Numbered from the stretch's first letter, positions 35,418-46,769 are shown. The stretch: 64,000 bases of DNA from Microbacterium luteum (GCF_015277875.1 NZ_CP063814.1:992001-1056000); one strand, 5' to 3'. The notes: generated by a model from the sequence alone, not told the origin. Numbers and translations: made by a program.

Positions 35418-36422
35418 ATGTCTCGGCTCACGCGGATGCTGATCCCCGTCTCCCAGCGCCAGTCGATGGGCGATCTGCTGGAAGCGGTGGATCTCTCCCG
35501 CGGCGACGGCGCCGCGAAGCGGAGCGGATTCTTCATCATGCTGGTGCTCTCGGGCGTCATCGCCGTCGCCGGGGTGCTGGCCGACTCCACGGCGACCGTG
35601 ATCGGGGCGATGATCATCGCGCCGCTGGGCACCCCGATCCTCGGGATCGCGGCGGGCATCGTGACCGGTCACCGCGGCCTCGTGGCCCGGTCCTTCCTGT
35701 GGGTCCTGTCGGGACTGCTGATCGTCGTGCTCATCGGAGGGGCGCTGTCCACGTTCATCGCGGACCCGGCCGAACTCGACAGCAACTCGCAGATCAGCGG
35801 ACGCACCTCGCCGCAGCTGCTGGATCTGCTGGCGGCCCTGGCGACCGGGACCGCCGGAGCGTTCGCGATGACGCGGCGCGACCTCAGTGCCGTGCTGCCC
35901 GGCGTCGCGATCGCGATCTCGCTCGTGCCGCCCCTCGGGGTCGTCGGGGTGTGCGCCGGTCAAGGGGCATGGGACGAGGCGTTCGGTGCGCTGCTGCTGT
36001 TCGCCTCGAACGTCGTGTCGCTCGTGATCGCCGGCAGCATCGTGTTCACGCTCGCCGGCTACGCTCGGGAGCCCGGTGCATCGCAGACGGCGAACCGTCG
36101 CCGCTCCTACGTCGTCGTCGCGGTGCTCTCGGCCGTCATCGTGCTGCCGCTGCTGCTGAACACCGCCGTGACGCTCGCCGTCACCCACTGGACGGGCGTG
36201 ATCCGCGCCGCCGCCGGCTCGTGGCTGTCCGACGATGAGAATGCCCAGGTGCAGGGGGTGACGTGGACCGCGACCTCCGCGACGATCGAGGTCACGACGG
36301 AGGACGGCCGCATCCCGCCGCTCGAGCCGCTGCAGAGTGATCTCGAGGAGGCCGTCCCCGGGTTCATCGATGTCGACGTCGTCGTCTCGCCGGCGGTGGA
36401 GCACGACGTCCTTCCGCGCTGA
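35418..36422 (+). CDS. DUF389 (TIGR00341-like) membrane protein
   Basis: A 334-residue protein with about seven TM helices. Family hallmarks are FFIMLVLSGVIAVAGVLADSTATVIGAMIIAPLGTPILGIAAG and GVAIAISLVPPLGVVGVCAG; here they are read in two separate parts of the membrane domain. A short C-terminal soluble domain follows. Function is unknown. ATG 35418. Confidence 0.9.
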   Translation: MSRLTRMLIPVSQRQSMGDLLEAVDLSRGDGAAKRSGFFIMLVLSGVIAVAGVLADSTATVIGAMIIAPLGTPILGIAAGIVTGHRGLVARSFLWVLSGLLIVVLIGGALSTFIADPAELDSNSQISGRTSPQLLDLLAALATGTAGAFAMTRRDLSAVLPGVAIAISLVPPLGVVGVCAGQGAWDEAFGALLLFASNVVSLVIAGSIVFTLAGYAREPGASQTANRRRSYVVVAVLSAVIVLPLLLNTAVTLAVTHWTGVIRAAAGSWLSDDENAQVQGVTWTATSATIEVTTEDGRIPPLEPLQSDLEEAVPGFIDVDVVVSPAVEHDVLPR

Positions 36423-36460
36423 CCGGCCCCGCGCGCATCCGTGCGCGGCACAATGGCGTC

Positions 36461-36865
36461 ATGATCTCCACCGAGCTCGCCGTCGCGCTCCGCGACGCCG
36501 GACTGATCTGGCGGCCCGCGTCGGGTGACCGCTTCCAGCTGAACGAGCCCGAGTTCGAGGCGGATGTCTTCACGGTCAGCGAGATGACCGTCGAGCCGCG
36601 CGAGTACCCGACCGGGCGCATCCTCGCCTTCAACGGCACGACCGAGTGGGCCCTCGACTCCGTCGCTCTCGAAGACGCGCTGTGGCTTCCGCACGAGGCG
36701 CAGCTGCGGGAGATGCTGCGGGGAACCTTCCGGAGCCTGCGACGGCTGCCCGACACGCACGAGGTCGAAGTCCGCATCGCCGAGGAGGACCTGGTGTTCG
36801 AGCACCCGGAGCCGTGCGACGCCTACGCCCTGGCGGTGCTCGAACTGCTGCGCCGCGTGGCCTGA
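36461..36865 (+). CDS. Conserved hypothetical protein
   Basis: The 134-residue protein (MISTELAVALRDAGLIWRPA...) has no catalytic motif that I recognise. Homologues in Microbacterium are sometimes labelled pilus assembly protein CpaE, but no ATPase or receiver domain is present. It is soluble and acidic. It lies 38 bp after DUF389 in the same direction. Confidence 0.65.
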   Translation: MISTELAVALRDAGLIWRPASGDRFQLNEPEFEADVFTVSEMTVEPREYPTGRILAFNGTTEWALDSVALEDALWLPHEAQLREMLRGTFRSLRRLPDTHEVEVRIAEEDLVFEHPEPCDAYALAVLELLRRVA

Positions 36866-36873
36866 ACGGACCG

Positions 36874-38079
36874 TCAGAGGATCGTGGAGACGGGCTCGGT
36901 GTCCGGAAGAGGCGACGCGTCGCGGCCGCGCAGATCCGGGAACCCGCGCACGAAGACGACCGCGACCACGACGCCGACCACCGCGAAGGCGGCCGCGGCG
37001 ACGTAGGCGCCCTGAGGGCCGACACCGTCGATGAGGAAGCCGGCGACGGCGGAGCCGGCCGCGGCGCCGATCAGCTGACCGGTGCCGATCCATCCGTACG
37101 CCTCGGCGGTGTCGCTGAACTTCACGCTCACGGAGGTCATGGCGAACATGACGGCGAACGCCGGCGCGATTCCGGCTCCGGCCAGCAGGAGGGTGCCGCC
37201 CAGCCACCACACGTCGAGGGAGATCATCGTGAGAGCCAGCCCCGCGGCGACGATCGCGAGCCGACGGGCCATGGCCCAGCGCCCGATCGGCAGGTGCCCG
37301 AAGCCCAGCCCGCCGGCCAGGCTGCCGATGGCGAACACGGCGAGCACGAGACCCGCCTCGAGGCCGCTGTGACCGAAGGTCGCCACGACGCCGGCCTCGA
37401 CGGCCGCGCACGCGCCGATGAGGAGGAAGCCGGTGACGGTCGCGAGCACCACGGGAGGCTTGGTCAGCACGATGCCGAGGCGACGACGGCTGCGGGGGAT
37501 GCGCACGCGACCGAGCTCGGGTGAGGAGATGAACCACGCACCGCCGCCGACGAGGATCACCACGACCAGCAGCAGGCCCTCGACGGTGCCGACCTGGGTG
37601 GAGACGAAGGTGATGACCACCGGGGCGAAGATCCAGATGATCTCCTGCAGCGATGCATCCAGCGAGAAGAGCGGGGTCAGCTGTCGCGAGTTGACCATCT
37701 TGGGATAGATGGTGCGCACCGCCGACTGCACCGGGGGCGTCGCGAGGCCGGAGAGCAGGCCGAGGGCCATGTAGGCGGGCACGGCCATCTCGACGAGGGC
37801 GATCGTGGCGATGGATGCGGCGCACACCACGAGGGTGAGGGTGAGGACGCGTCGCATGCCCCAGCGCCCCATCCAGCGGCTGGTGACGGGGCCGGCGACG
37901 CCCTGGCCGATGGATGCCGCCGCGAGCACGAGACCGGCGGCCCCGTAGGAGTCGGTCACCTGCTCGACGTGGAGGAGGAGTGCGAGGCTCGCCATGCCGT
38001 TGGGGAACCGCGCCGTCAGCTGCGCGGCGATGATGCGCGCCACGCCCGGTGTGCGCAGCAGTTCCCGGTATCCCGCCAC
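36874..38079 (-). CDS. MFS transporter
   Basis: A 401-residue protein with twelve predicted TM helices and an MFS loop (TSRWMGRWGMRRVLTLTLVV). It resembles small actinobacterial exporters (FPNGMASLALLLHVEQVTDSYGAAG). Substrate is unknown. I prefer GTG 38079 (VAGYRELLRTPG) because TATCGT lies 6 nt upstream on the minus strand, a pattern of leaderless mRNAs; the open frame extends to GTG 38163. It ends 8 bp from the convergent gene at 36461. Confidence 0.85.
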   Translation of the reverse strand: MAGYRELLRTPGVARIIAAQLTARFPNGMASLALLLHVEQVTDSYGAAGLVLAAASIGQGVAGPVTSRWMGRWGMRRVLTLTLVVCAASIATIALVEMAVPAYMALGLLSGLATPPVQSAVRTIYPKMVNSRQLTPLFSLDASLQEIIWIFAPVVITFVSTQVGTVEGLLLVVVILVGGGAWFISSPELGRVRIPRSRRRLGIVLTKPPVVLATVTGFLLIGACAAVEAGVVATFGHSGLEAGLVLAVFAIGSLAGGLGFGHLPIGRWAMARRLAIVAAGLALTMISLDVWWLGGTLLLAGAGIAPAFAVMFAMTSVSVKFSDTAEAYGWIGTGQLIGAAAGSAVAGFLIDGVGPQGAYVAAAAFAVVGVVVAVVFVRGFPDLRGRDASPLPDTEPVSTIL

Positions 38080-38155
38080 GGATAAACGATACGCGCTGCC
38101 GGTCGCCCTCCCGTCGTCGGAACGGCGCACGGGCTCGGGCGACACGCCGGGCGGG

Positions 38156-38287
38156 TTCTCCACAGCCTGTGGGATGTCGGAGGCGCCGATTAGCGTGCGA
38201 GCTGTGGATGGCGCCGAAGGCGCGCTCCGATTCGGGCGGGAATCTGCGGTTCTCGACCGCTCGACGTGCTCGTCGGGCTGTGGATGA
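38156..38287. promoter_or_regulatory. Three DnaA-box-like sequences upstream of nrdHIEF
   Basis: TTCTCCACA (38156-38164), TGTGGATGG (38203-38211) and TGTGGATGA (38279-38287) differ by one or two bases from DnaA boxes (TTATCCACA and its complement). They lie in the 375-bp gap between the MFS and nrdH genes. DnaA is known to control the class Ia nrd operon in E. coli; a similar role here is inference. No other gene is seen in this gap. Confidence 0.35.
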
Positions 38288-38345
38288 AACGGTGGAGAAC
38301 CTGTGGTGGGGGTGTTGATGACGAAGGAAAATCACACCGATGTAA

Positions 38346-38393
38346 CTACTATCCCTTGTGGTGCTATCCAATGTCGGTACCCATATGTAGTAT
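38346..38393. promoter_or_regulatory. Pair of NrdR-box-like sites
   Basis: CTACTATCCCTTGTGG (38346-38361) and TACCCATATGTAGTAT (38378-38393) each match nine or ten of 16 positions of the NrdR consensus (ACACTATATATAGTGT). They start exactly 32 bp apart, about three helical turns, the usual spacing of NrdR boxes. The pair lies 61 bp before the nrdH ATG in locally AT-richer DNA, where the promoter should be. Confidence 0.6.
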
Positions 38394-38454
38394 TGAGGTC
38401 CCGGTGGGGCGCCGCCGGCGACATCACCGGATGTGAGGGGAGAAAAGGGTAAGA

Positions 38455-38688
38455 ATGGCGATCACGGTCTACACCAAGCCGTCCTGCGTGCAGTGCACCG
38501 CGACCTATCGGGCACTGGATTCCAAGGGCATCGAATACGAGGTTCTCGACCTGTCGGAGGACCCTTCGGCCCTCGAGCAGGTGAAGGCGCTGGGCTACCT
38601 CCAGGCGCCGGTCGTCATCACCGATGAGGACCACTGGTCGGGCTTCCGTCCCGACAAGATCGACGAGCTCGCCGGCCGTCTGGTCTGA
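38455..38688 (+). CDS. nrdH: Glutaredoxin-like protein NrdH
   Basis: The 77-residue electron donor of class Ib ribonucleotide reductase. The redox motif CVQC (Cys12, Cys15) is in VYTKPSCVQCTATYRALD, and the C-terminal WSGFRPDKIDEL is typical. It is reduced by thioredoxin reductase and reduces NrdE. GAGGGGAGAAAAG precedes ATG 38455. First gene of nrdHIEF. Confidence 0.97.
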   Translation: MAITVYTKPSCVQCTATYRALDSKGIEYEVLDLSEDPSALEQVKALGYLQAPVVITDEDHWSGFRPDKIDELAGRLV

Positions 38689-38691
38689 CCC

Positions 38692-39156
38692 GTGGCAACC
38701 GCCGTCGCAGATCGGCGCGGCGCGGTTGCCGACCGGGCCGCCGCGCCCCTGCTCGTCTACTTCTCGAGCGTGTCGGGAAACACGACGCGCTTCGTCGAGA
38801 AGCTGGGCATGCGGGCGATGCGCATCCCTCTCCATTCCTCGGAGGCCTCACCGCACATCGAGGAGCCGTACGTTCTGATCACCCCCACGTACGGGGGAGG
38901 CCAGGGCCGCGGCGAGGAGAAGGGAGCCGTCCCGAAGCAGGTCATCCGGTTCCTCAACGACGAGGGCAACCGCGGGTGGCTTCGGGGCGTCATCTCCACC
39001 GGGAACACCAACTTCGGTGAGCACTTCGGGCTCGCCGGTGACATCATCAGCCGCAAGTGCCGCGTGCCGCACTTGTATCGCATAGAGCTCTTCGGCACGC
39101 CAGAGGACATCGATCGCGTCAGCGAGGGATTGGAACGATGGTGGAAGCAGCACTGA
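38692..39156 (+). CDS. nrdI: Flavodoxin-like NrdI
   Basis: The 154-residue flavoprotein generates the oxidant that assembles the Mn(III)2-tyrosyl radical in NrdF. It has the FMN-binding loop [15 protein letters not shown], the [17 protein letters not shown] loop and [18 protein letters not shown] 38692 lies 3 nt after the nrdH stop, and nrdE begins 19 bp before its end, so translation is coupled. The N-terminal 17 residues are longer than in many NrdI. Confidence 0.96.
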   Translation: MATAVADRRGAVADRAAAPLLVYFSSVSGNTTRFVEKLGMRAMRIPLHSSEASPHIEEPYVLITPTYGGGQGRGEEKGAVPKQVIRFLNDEGNRGWLRGVISTGNTNFGEHFGLAGDIISRKCRVPHLYRIELFGTPEDIDRVSEGLERWWKQH

Positions 39157-41294
39157 CCGAGACCGACTTCAAGAGCAACCCGCGGTTCGAGGGGCAGGAT
39201 TATCACTCCCTCAACGCGATGCTGAACCTGTACGACGCCGACGGGAACATCCAGTTCGACGCGGACAAGCGTGCCGCGCGGGAGTACTTCCTGCAGCATG
39301 TCAACCAGAACACCGTGTTCTTCCACTCCCTCAAGGAGCGGCTGGACTACCTGGTCGACAAGGAGTACTACGAGGGCTCCGTGCTCGAGAAGTACCCGTT
39401 CGAGTTCATCCAGCAGCTCAACGATCTCGCCTACGCGCGCAAGTTCCGGTTCGAGACCTTCCTGGGTGCGTTCAAGTACTACACGAGCTACACGCTGAAG
39501 ACCTTCGACGGCAAGCGCTACCTCGAACGCTTCGAAGACCGCGTCGTGATGACCGCCCTCGGTCTGGCCGACGGCGACCAGAAGCTGGCCACGGAGCTGG
39601 TCGAGGAGATCATCGCCGGTCGCTTCCAGCCCGCCACGCCCACCTTCCTCAACACCGGCAAGGCGCAGCGCGGTGAACTCGTCTCGTGCTTCCTGCTGCG
39701 CATCGAAGACAACATGGAGTCGATCGCCCGCGGCATCAACTCGGCTCTGCAGCTGTCCAAGCGCGGCGGCGGCGTGGCACTGCTGCTGTCGAACATCCGC
39801 GAGGCCGGCGCACCGATCAAGCAGATCGAGAACCAGTCCAGCGGCATCATCCCCGTCATGAAGCTGCTCGAAGACAGCTTCAGCTACGCCAACCAGCTCG
39901 GGGCTCGTCAGGGTGCCGGTGCGGTCTACCTCAACGCCCACCACCCCGACATCATGCGGTTCCTCGACACCAAGCGTGAGAACGCCGACGAGAAGATCCG
40001 CATCAAGACGCTGTCGCTGGGTGTGGTCGTGCCGGACATCACGTTCGAGCTCGCCAAGAACGGCGAGGACATGTACCTCTTCTCGCCCTACGACGTCGAG
40101 CGCGTCTACGGGGTGCCCTTCGGTGACATCTCGGTCACCGAGAAGTACCGCGAGATGGTCGACGATCCGCGCATCAAGAAGACGAAGATCAACGCGCGCG
40201 AGTTCTTCCAGACGATCGCCGAGATCCAGTTCGAGTCCGGCTACCCGTACATCATGTTCGAGGACACGGTGAACAAGGCCAACCCGATCAAGGGTCGGAT
40301 CAACATGTCCAACCTGTGCTCGGAGATCCTTCAGGTCAACACCCCGACGACCTACAACGACGATCTGTCGTACGACCAGATCGGCAAGGACATCTCCTGC
40401 AACCTGGGGTCGATGAACATCGCCCTGGCGATGGACGGGGGTGACCTCGGCAAGACCGTCGACACCGCGATCCGCGCGCTCACGGCCGTCAGCGACCAGA
40501 GCCACATCCGCTCCGTCCGTTCGATCGAGGACGGCAACGACCGCTCGCACGCGATCGGTCTGGGGCAGATGAACCTGCACGGCTACCTCGCCCGCGAGCA
40601 CGTCCACTACGGGTCCGACGAGGGCCTGGACTTCACGAACATCTACTTCTACACGGTGCTCTTCCACGCGCTGAGTGCGTCGAACGCCATCGCCAAGGAG
40701 CGGGGAACGACCTTCGACGGATTCCGTGACTCGACCTACGCGTCGGGAGAGTTCTTCGACAAGTACACCGAGCAGGAGTGGGCTCCGCAGACCGAGAAGG
40801 TCAAGGAGCTGTTCGCGGGCATGTCGATCCCCACGCAGGACGACTGGCGGGCCCTGAAGGCCAGCGTCATGGAGCACGGGATCTACAACCAGAACCTGCA
40901 GGCGGTGCCGCCGACCGGGTCGATCTCGTACATCAACAACTCCACGTCGTCCATCCACCCGATCGCGTCGAAGATCGAGATCCGCAAGGAAGGCAAGCTC
41001 GGACGCGTCTATTACCCGGCGCCGTTCATGACGAACGACAACCTGGAGTACTACCAGGACGCGTACGAGATCGGCTACGAGAAGGTCATCGACACGTACG
41101 CCGCCGCCACCCAGCACGTCGACCAGGGCCTGTCGCTGACACTGTTCTTCAAGGACACCGTCACCACCCGCGACATCAATAAGGCTCAGATCTACGCGTG
41201 GCGCAAGGGGATCAAGACGATCTACTACATCCGCCTGCGCCAGCTCGCGCTCGAGGGCACGGAGCTCGACACCTGCGTCAGCTGCACGCTCTGA
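39138..41294 (+). CDS. nrdE: Class Ib ribonucleotide reductase alpha subunit NrdE
   Basis: The 718-residue catalytic subunit reduces ribonucleoside diphosphates. It has [22 protein letters not shown] (active-site Cys), the finger-loop NLCSEIL with Asn, Cys and Glu, [18 protein letters not shown] and the redox C-terminus CVSCTL. No ATP-cone is present, as usual for class Ib. The gene is complete and not interrupted by an intron or intein. ATG 39138 overlaps nrdI by 19 bp. A homing endonuclease gene follows at 41307 instead of nrdF. Confidence 0.98.
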   Translation: MVEAALTETDFKSNPRFEGQDYHSLNAMLNLYDADGNIQFDADKRAAREYFLQHVNQNTVFFHSLKERLDYLVDKEYYEGSVLEKYPFEFIQQLNDLAYARKFRFETFLGAFKYYTSYTLKTFDGKRYLERFEDRVVMTALGLADGDQKLATELVEEIIAGRFQPATPTFLNTGKAQRGELVSCFLLRIEDNMESIARGINSALQLSKRGGGVALLLSNIREAGAPIKQIENQSSGIIPVMKLLEDSFSYANQLGARQGAGAVYLNAHHPDIMRFLDTKRENADEKIRIKTLSLGVVVPDITFELAKNGEDMYLFSPYDVERVYGVPFGDISVTEKYREMVDDPRIKKTKINAREFFQTIAEIQFESGYPYIMFEDTVNKANPIKGRINMSNLCSEILQVNTPTTYNDDLSYDQIGKDISCNLGSMNIALAMDGGDLGKTVDTAIRALTAVSDQSHIRSVRSIEDGNDRSHAIGLGQMNLHGYLAREHVHYGSDEGLDFTNIYFYTVLFHALSASNAIAKERGTTFDGFRDSTYASGEFFDKYTEQEWAPQTEKVKELFAGMSIPTQDDWRALKASVMEHGIYNQNLQAVPPTGSISYINNSTSSIHPIASKIEIRKEGKLGRVYYPAPFMTNDNLEYYQDAYEIGYEKVIDTYAAATQHVDQGLSLTLFFKDTVTTRDINKAQIYAWRKGIKTIYYIRLRQLALEGTELDTCVSCTL

Positions 41295-41306
41295 CAGGAC
41301 GTCCGC

Positions 41307-43092
<1,786 letters not shown>

Positions 43093-43128
43093 CTCCCAGA
43101 TTTGGTGACAGCCCGTAGGGGCTGGTGA

Positions 43129-43169
43129 GGGGCTCGGAACTGCAGGTTTCTGCAGGCCGGGCCCCTTTT
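43129..43169 (+). terminator. Intrinsic terminator after nrdF
   Basis: GGGGCTCGG (43129-43137) pairs with CCGGGCCCC (43157-43165) with one bulge. An inner CTGCAG/CTGCAG stem extends the hairpin and TTTT follows. It closes the nrd operon 37 bp after the nrdF stop. A second small hairpin CCTCTGTC/GACAGAGG lies at 43175-43195. Confidence 0.85.
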
Positions 43170-43227
43170 CGTGCCCTCTGTCAACGAGACAGAGGAGGAC
43201 ACAGATGAACACCAGTACCCGTTCCGT

Positions 43228-43415
43228 GGGGCATGACGGGGGCACGAACGCACCTGAGACATGGGTGAGGGGGTGCCTGCCGAGCGGAAAACAGGTTCGG
43301 CATGCCCCTGATGTCGTGCCCCAGCGTGCCCCACAAGATGCTCTGAACGGCCCGAGATCCGCGAGATTCTGCGGGTTTTGCCGCCTTTGCTCCGCAGGGG
43401 GCACGAGGGGGCACA
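43228..43415. repeat. Cluster of GGGGCA(C) repeats in front of the integrase gene
   Basis: The gap 43170-43455 has no convincing gene. It holds GGGGCA at 43228, GGGGGCACG at 43238-43246, inverted CGTGCCCC at 43315-43322 and 43325-43332, and tandem GGGGGCACG (43397-43405) and GGGGGCACA (43407-43415). Direct and inverted pairs next to a tyrosine integrase gene look like arm-type integrase binding sites around an attachment core. The core itself is not identified. An 84-residue open frame here (43205-43459) has poor codon use despite an AGGAGG upstream. Confidence 0.45.
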
Positions 43416-43455
43416 ACCGCCCGCGAGAGTCCAATAGAGTCCACGGGAGAGCATC

Positions 43456-44128
43456 ATGAGCACTCAGGAAAGAGAGAAATCCGCCAAGAAGCGCGAGGCA
43501 TGGGGGCGGCTGCGGAAGCTTCCGTCGGGGCGCTGGCAAGCCCGCTATCCAGGACCGGACGGCGAGATGCACACGGCCCGCACGGACGACGACAAACCGT
43601 TGACGTTTATGACGAAGACCGATGCGCGGACGTGGCTCGCCGGAGTGCACACGAAGATCGCGCGCGAGCTGTGGGAGCCCCCGGCGGTACTCGCCGCGCG
43701 GCTGCGGGCGGAGGCCGAAGCAGACGAAGCCCGGTCGATCGGCTTCGCAGAATATTCCGAGCGCTGGATCGAGATGATCCGCACGCGACCGGGGCGCAGC
43801 GGTAAGAGGCGCGCGGCAGGAACCGTTCGTTCCTACCAGAGCAAGGTCACCGGATACCTTGTTCCTGAGTTCGGAGACACGCCTATCCGTGATATCGATG
43901 TGACTCGAATCAACGAGATGACCGACCGCTTGGACAAGATCCCATCGCCGCTCAATCCCAAGTCGAAGTTCAACTGCATTACGCAGCCGGTGCTGATCGT
44001 CTTGATGATGATCCTGCGCCAGGCCGCGCGAGACAGCATCATCTCGGCCGCGCCAAACATCTCGATTCCGAAACAGACCTCGGTGCGACACGATGCAGAC
44101 CATGACCCCGATGAGGACGTGGCGGGTC
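43456..44128 (+). pseudogene. Tyrosine integrase, N-terminal part only, truncated by IS256
   Basis: About 224 residues remain. They comprise an AP2-like/arm-binding N-terminus (WGRLRKLPSGRWQARYPGPDGEMHTA, TFMTKTDARTWLAGVHT) and a core-binding SAM-like domain (GFAEYSERWIEMIRTR, GTVRSYQSKVTGYLVPEFGDTPIRDID). The catalytic domain with the R-H-R-Y residues is missing; the frame enters the insertion sequence and stops at 44166. No downstream piece is found beyond the element, so the 3' part was deleted. It marks the left side of the mobile island. Confidence 0.88.
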
Positions 44129-45468
44129 TGTCCGATAAACGGTGGATCTGGTCGGGCGGTCACTAGTTGATTCGGCCTTCGAAGGCGATAGCGAACGCGT
44201 TCAGCGCGGGCTTCCACCTCGTCGCCCAGCGTGCCCTGCCTCGACCTGTGGGGTCAAGTGAGCGGGTCACGAGGTAGAGACACTTCAGTGCGGCGGCATC
44301 GTTCGGGAAGTGCCCGCGGGCGCGCACCGCGCGCCGGTATCTCGCGTTGAGCGACTCGATCGCGTTCGTCGAGCAGATGATGCGGCGGATCTCGACGACC
44401 CAGTCCAGGAACGGCACGAACTCGGCCCACGCGTTCTGCCACAGTTTGCTGATCGCCGGGTACTGCTGCCCCCACTTCGTGTCGAACTCGCGGAACCGTT
44501 CCGCCGCGGCGGCCTCGGTCGGGGCGGTGTACACGGGGCGGAGGTCTTTGCCCATCTCTTCCCAGTAGTGCCGGGACGCGAACCGGAACGTGTTCCGGAT
44601 CAGGTGGATGATGCAGGTCTGCACCGTCGCGAGCGGCCAGGCCGTGTTGATCGATTCCGGCAACCCCTTGAGCCCGTCGCAGACGACGATGCACACGTCC
44701 TCGGCGCCGCGGTTCTTGATCTCGGTGAGTACGCCGAGCCAGAACTTCGCGCCCTCGCCGCCGTCGCCGGCCCAGATCCCGAGGATGTCCCTCTCGCCGT
44801 TCACGGTGACGCCCACGGCGAGATAGAACGGTTTGTTGCGCACCTGCCCGTCTCGGACCTTCACGACCAGCGCGTCGATGAACACCACCGGGTAGACGCG
44901 ATCCAGCGGCCGGTTCGCCCACTCGGTCATCTCGTCGATCACCTTGTCCGTGATCCTCGAGATCGTGTCCTTCGACACGGAGGCGCCGTAGACGTCGGTG
45001 AAGTGCGCGGCGACCTCCCCGGTCGTCAGCCCGCGCGCGGTCAACGACAACACGATCTCGTCGACCCCGGTCAGCCGCCGCTGTCGCTTCTTCACGATCT
45101 TCGGTTCGAATGACCCGTCCCGATCCCTGGGCACGTCGATCTGCACCGCGCCGACTTCGGTGAGCACCGTCTTCGATCTCGTGCCGTTGCGGGCATTGTC
45201 GGTGACGCCGTTGCCGTGCTTCTCGTATCCGAGGTGCTCGGTCATCTCCGCCTCGAGCGCGGTCTCCAGCACCCGTTTGGTCAGCCCGTTCAACAACCCG
45301 TCGGGGCCGACGAGGTCGACTCCCTGTTCCTTCGCCTGCTTCAACAGCTGCTCCGCGAGCTGCTGCTCGTCGATGATCGCTCCCGTCACAGGATCGATCA
45401 TCTCGATGACATCGGTCATCGCCCTTCCTTTCGGTCAGGCCCGACCAGATCCACCGTTAATCAGACAC
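44129..45468 (-). mobile_element. IS256-family insertion sequence (copy 1)
   Basis: Inverted repeats of 29 bp with two mismatches (44129-44157 and 45440-45468) share the core AACGGTGGATCTGGTCGGGC. They bracket one minus-strand transposase gene. No 8-9-bp target duplication is found on testing several end positions. Together with loss of the integrase 3' part this suggests a deletion beside the element after insertion. Confidence 0.88.
44163..45419 (-). CDS. IS256-family transposase (mutator type)
   Basis: A 418-residue transposase with the IS256 layout. The N-terminal part has LEAEMTEHLGYEKHGNGVTDNARNG. The DDE residues lie in VVFIDALVVKVRD, VVCDGLKGLPESI and STNAIESLNARYRRA. The family zinc-like segment VQTCIIHLIRN is present. 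It appears intact. ATG 45419. Confidence 0.95.
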   Translation of the reverse strand: MTDVIEMIDPVTGAIIDEQQLAEQLLKQAKEQGVDLVGPDGLLNGLTKRVLETALEAEMTEHLGYEKHGNGVTDNARNGTRSKTVLTEVGAVQIDVPRDRDGSFEPKIVKKRQRRLTGVDEIVLSLTARGLTTGEVAAHFTDVYGASVSKDTISRITDKVIDEMTEWANRPLDRVYPVVFIDALVVKVRDGQVRNKPFYLAVGVTVNGERDILGIWAGDGGEGAKFWLGVLTEIKNRGAEDVCIVVCDGLKGLPESINTAWPLATVQTCIIHLIRNTFRFASRHYWEEMGKDLRPVYTAPTEAAAAERFREFDTKWGQQYPAISKLWQNAWAEFVPFLDWVVEIRRIICSTNAIESLNARYRRAVRARGHFPNDAAALKCLYLVTRSLDPTGRGRARWATRWKPALNAFAIAFEGRIN

Positions 45469-45567
45469 TCCCGGTTTTCAGTCAACCACTCCGGCAGCGT
45501 AAGGACCCCGCTCCCGTAAAGCATCATTGATCCAGCGGTTGTACTAGCGTGGGTGCCGAGGTGAGCG

Positions 45568-45945
45568 ATGACGGGTGCACGGACCAGGGAGTGGGGCGAG
45601 CTCGAGCGTGAGCTGCTGCGGCTGCTGCGGGGGCAGGAGGAACCTCTTAGTGCTCGCCAGTTGCAGGAGTTGTTCTCGGGGCCTGTGCCTGCGTACACGA
45701 CGTTGATGACCGCACTGACCCGGCTGGAGCGCAAGGGTCAAGTGCTGCGCATCGAGCAGTCGCCTAGGAAGGTGCGTTTTTCGGTACCGCGACCGGATGG
45801 CAAGGACGCGTGCGCGTCGATGATCTCCACCCTCGACCAGGCGGAGGATCGGAAGGCAGCGTTGCTGGCATTCGCGGGCAACCTGGACGCGCAGGACATC
45901 GCGCTGTTGCGGTCGGTGTTCCCTGACACGGGCCGTCCGCGGTGA
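45568..45945 (+). CDS. blaI: BlaI/MecI/CopY-family repressor
   Basis: The 125-residue protein has the penicillinase-repressor winged helix (WGELERELLRLLRGQEEPLSARQLQELF, YTTLMTALTRLERKGQVLRIE) and a C-terminal dimer helix. Its stop overlaps the GTG of an M56 peptidase gene (GTGA), the classic blaI-blaR1-like pair. In actinobacteria such pairs often control copper or respiratory genes. A palindrome fitting this repressor class lies at 51589. It probably governs the copper genes downstream. Confidence 0.9.
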   Translation: MTGARTREWGELERELLRLLRGQEEPLSARQLQELFSGPVPAYTTLMTALTRLERKGQVLRIEQSPRKVRFSVPRPDGKDACASMISTLDQAEDRKAALLAFAGNLDAQDIALLRSVFPDTGRPR

Positions 45946-46769
45946 CAGGCGAAGGCCTGTTGCTTTTCGTGGCAGCGTGCGCGGGCGCCGCGGTGCTGAC
46001 GGCGGTGTTGAGCCCGCTGGTGCTGACGGTGGGACGGTGGCAGTTGCTGCACCCGCGGGCGGCGCTGACCGCGTGGTTCGTAGCATTCTTCCTCGGGCTG
46101 AGTCTGGCCGCCGCCGCAGTGATGGGCAGTGTCGTGGCGGCCGTGACCGTCTCGGAGGTGGCCTCGCACGGTCAGGCTGTGCTGGTGACGGCGAGCGGGT
46201 GGCTGGGCCTGGGGGCTTTCGGGGCGGTGATCGCGTTCGTGGCCACGTCGGCTGCGGCATCGACCGGCGTCGGACAGTCAAGTCAGGTGGCGGCGGCGGT
46301 GGCCCGATCGCGGGAGGAGCGGGACGGGTTCACCCTGGTACGGTTCCGCGGCGACCAGCTCATCGCGTGCGCTGTCCCCGGGAAGCACCCGGAGATTCTC
46401 CTCTCCACGGCGATGGAGGAGACGCTCACGGTATCGCAGCTGCAGGCGGTCCTCGCGCATGAGTACGCGCATCTGCGGCAACGGCACGGGTGGGCGGTCC
46501 GGATCGCGCAGATCAATGCGTTGTGCCTGTCCCGCGTCCGGCCGGGGCGCGCACTGCAGCGAGCGACCGTGCTGCTGATCGAGTTGGCCGCGGATGACGC
46601 GGCCGCCCGGCAGGCCGGCGCTGCTCATCTTGCCAACGCGCTGACCGTCCTCGCGAACGCGGCCGGTGATGAGAGTATGCACCTGCGTGCCGTCCGCCTC
46701 ACTGCTCGCCGCTGGCCGTCCGCGGCGCGTCGGCGGTTGCCGCAGGCGATTCGGATCCTCCCCACGTGA
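45942..46769 (+). CDS. M56-family membrane metallopeptidase (BlaR1-like)
   Basis: The 275-residue protein has three N-terminal TM helices, the zinc-binding HExxH motif in VLAHEYAHLRQRHG and a downstream Glu-bearing helix (LLIELAADDAAARQAG). It lacks the extracellular penicillin-binding sensor of BlaR1. It probably cleaves the BlaI-type repressor on a membrane signal. GTG start overlapping blaI. Confidence 0.88.
   Translation: MTGEGLLLFVAACAGAAVLTAVLSPLVLTVGRWQLLHPRAALTAWFVAFFLGLSLAAAAVMGSVVAAVTVSEVASHGQAVLVTASGWLGLGAFGAVIAFVATSAAASTGVGQSSQVAAAVARSREERDGFTLVRFRGDQLIACAVPGKHPEILLSTAMEETLTVSQLQAVLAHEYAHLRQRHGWAVRIAQINALCLSRVRPGRALQRATVLLIELAADDAAARQAGAAHLANALTVLANAAGDESMHLRAVRLTARRWPSAARRRLPQAIRILPT

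Noticed and set aside
43205..43459. 84-residue open frame with AGGAGG upstream and ATGA overlap with the integrase
   Set aside because: Codon use is unlike the genome (AGA, AGG, GGG frequent), no family is recognised, and the stretch is made of GGGGGCAC repeats; treated as noncoding, although a leader peptide cannot be excluded.
44121..45476. Target duplication for the first IS256 element
   Set aside because: Shifting the ends by up to five bases gives no matching 8-bp flanks.
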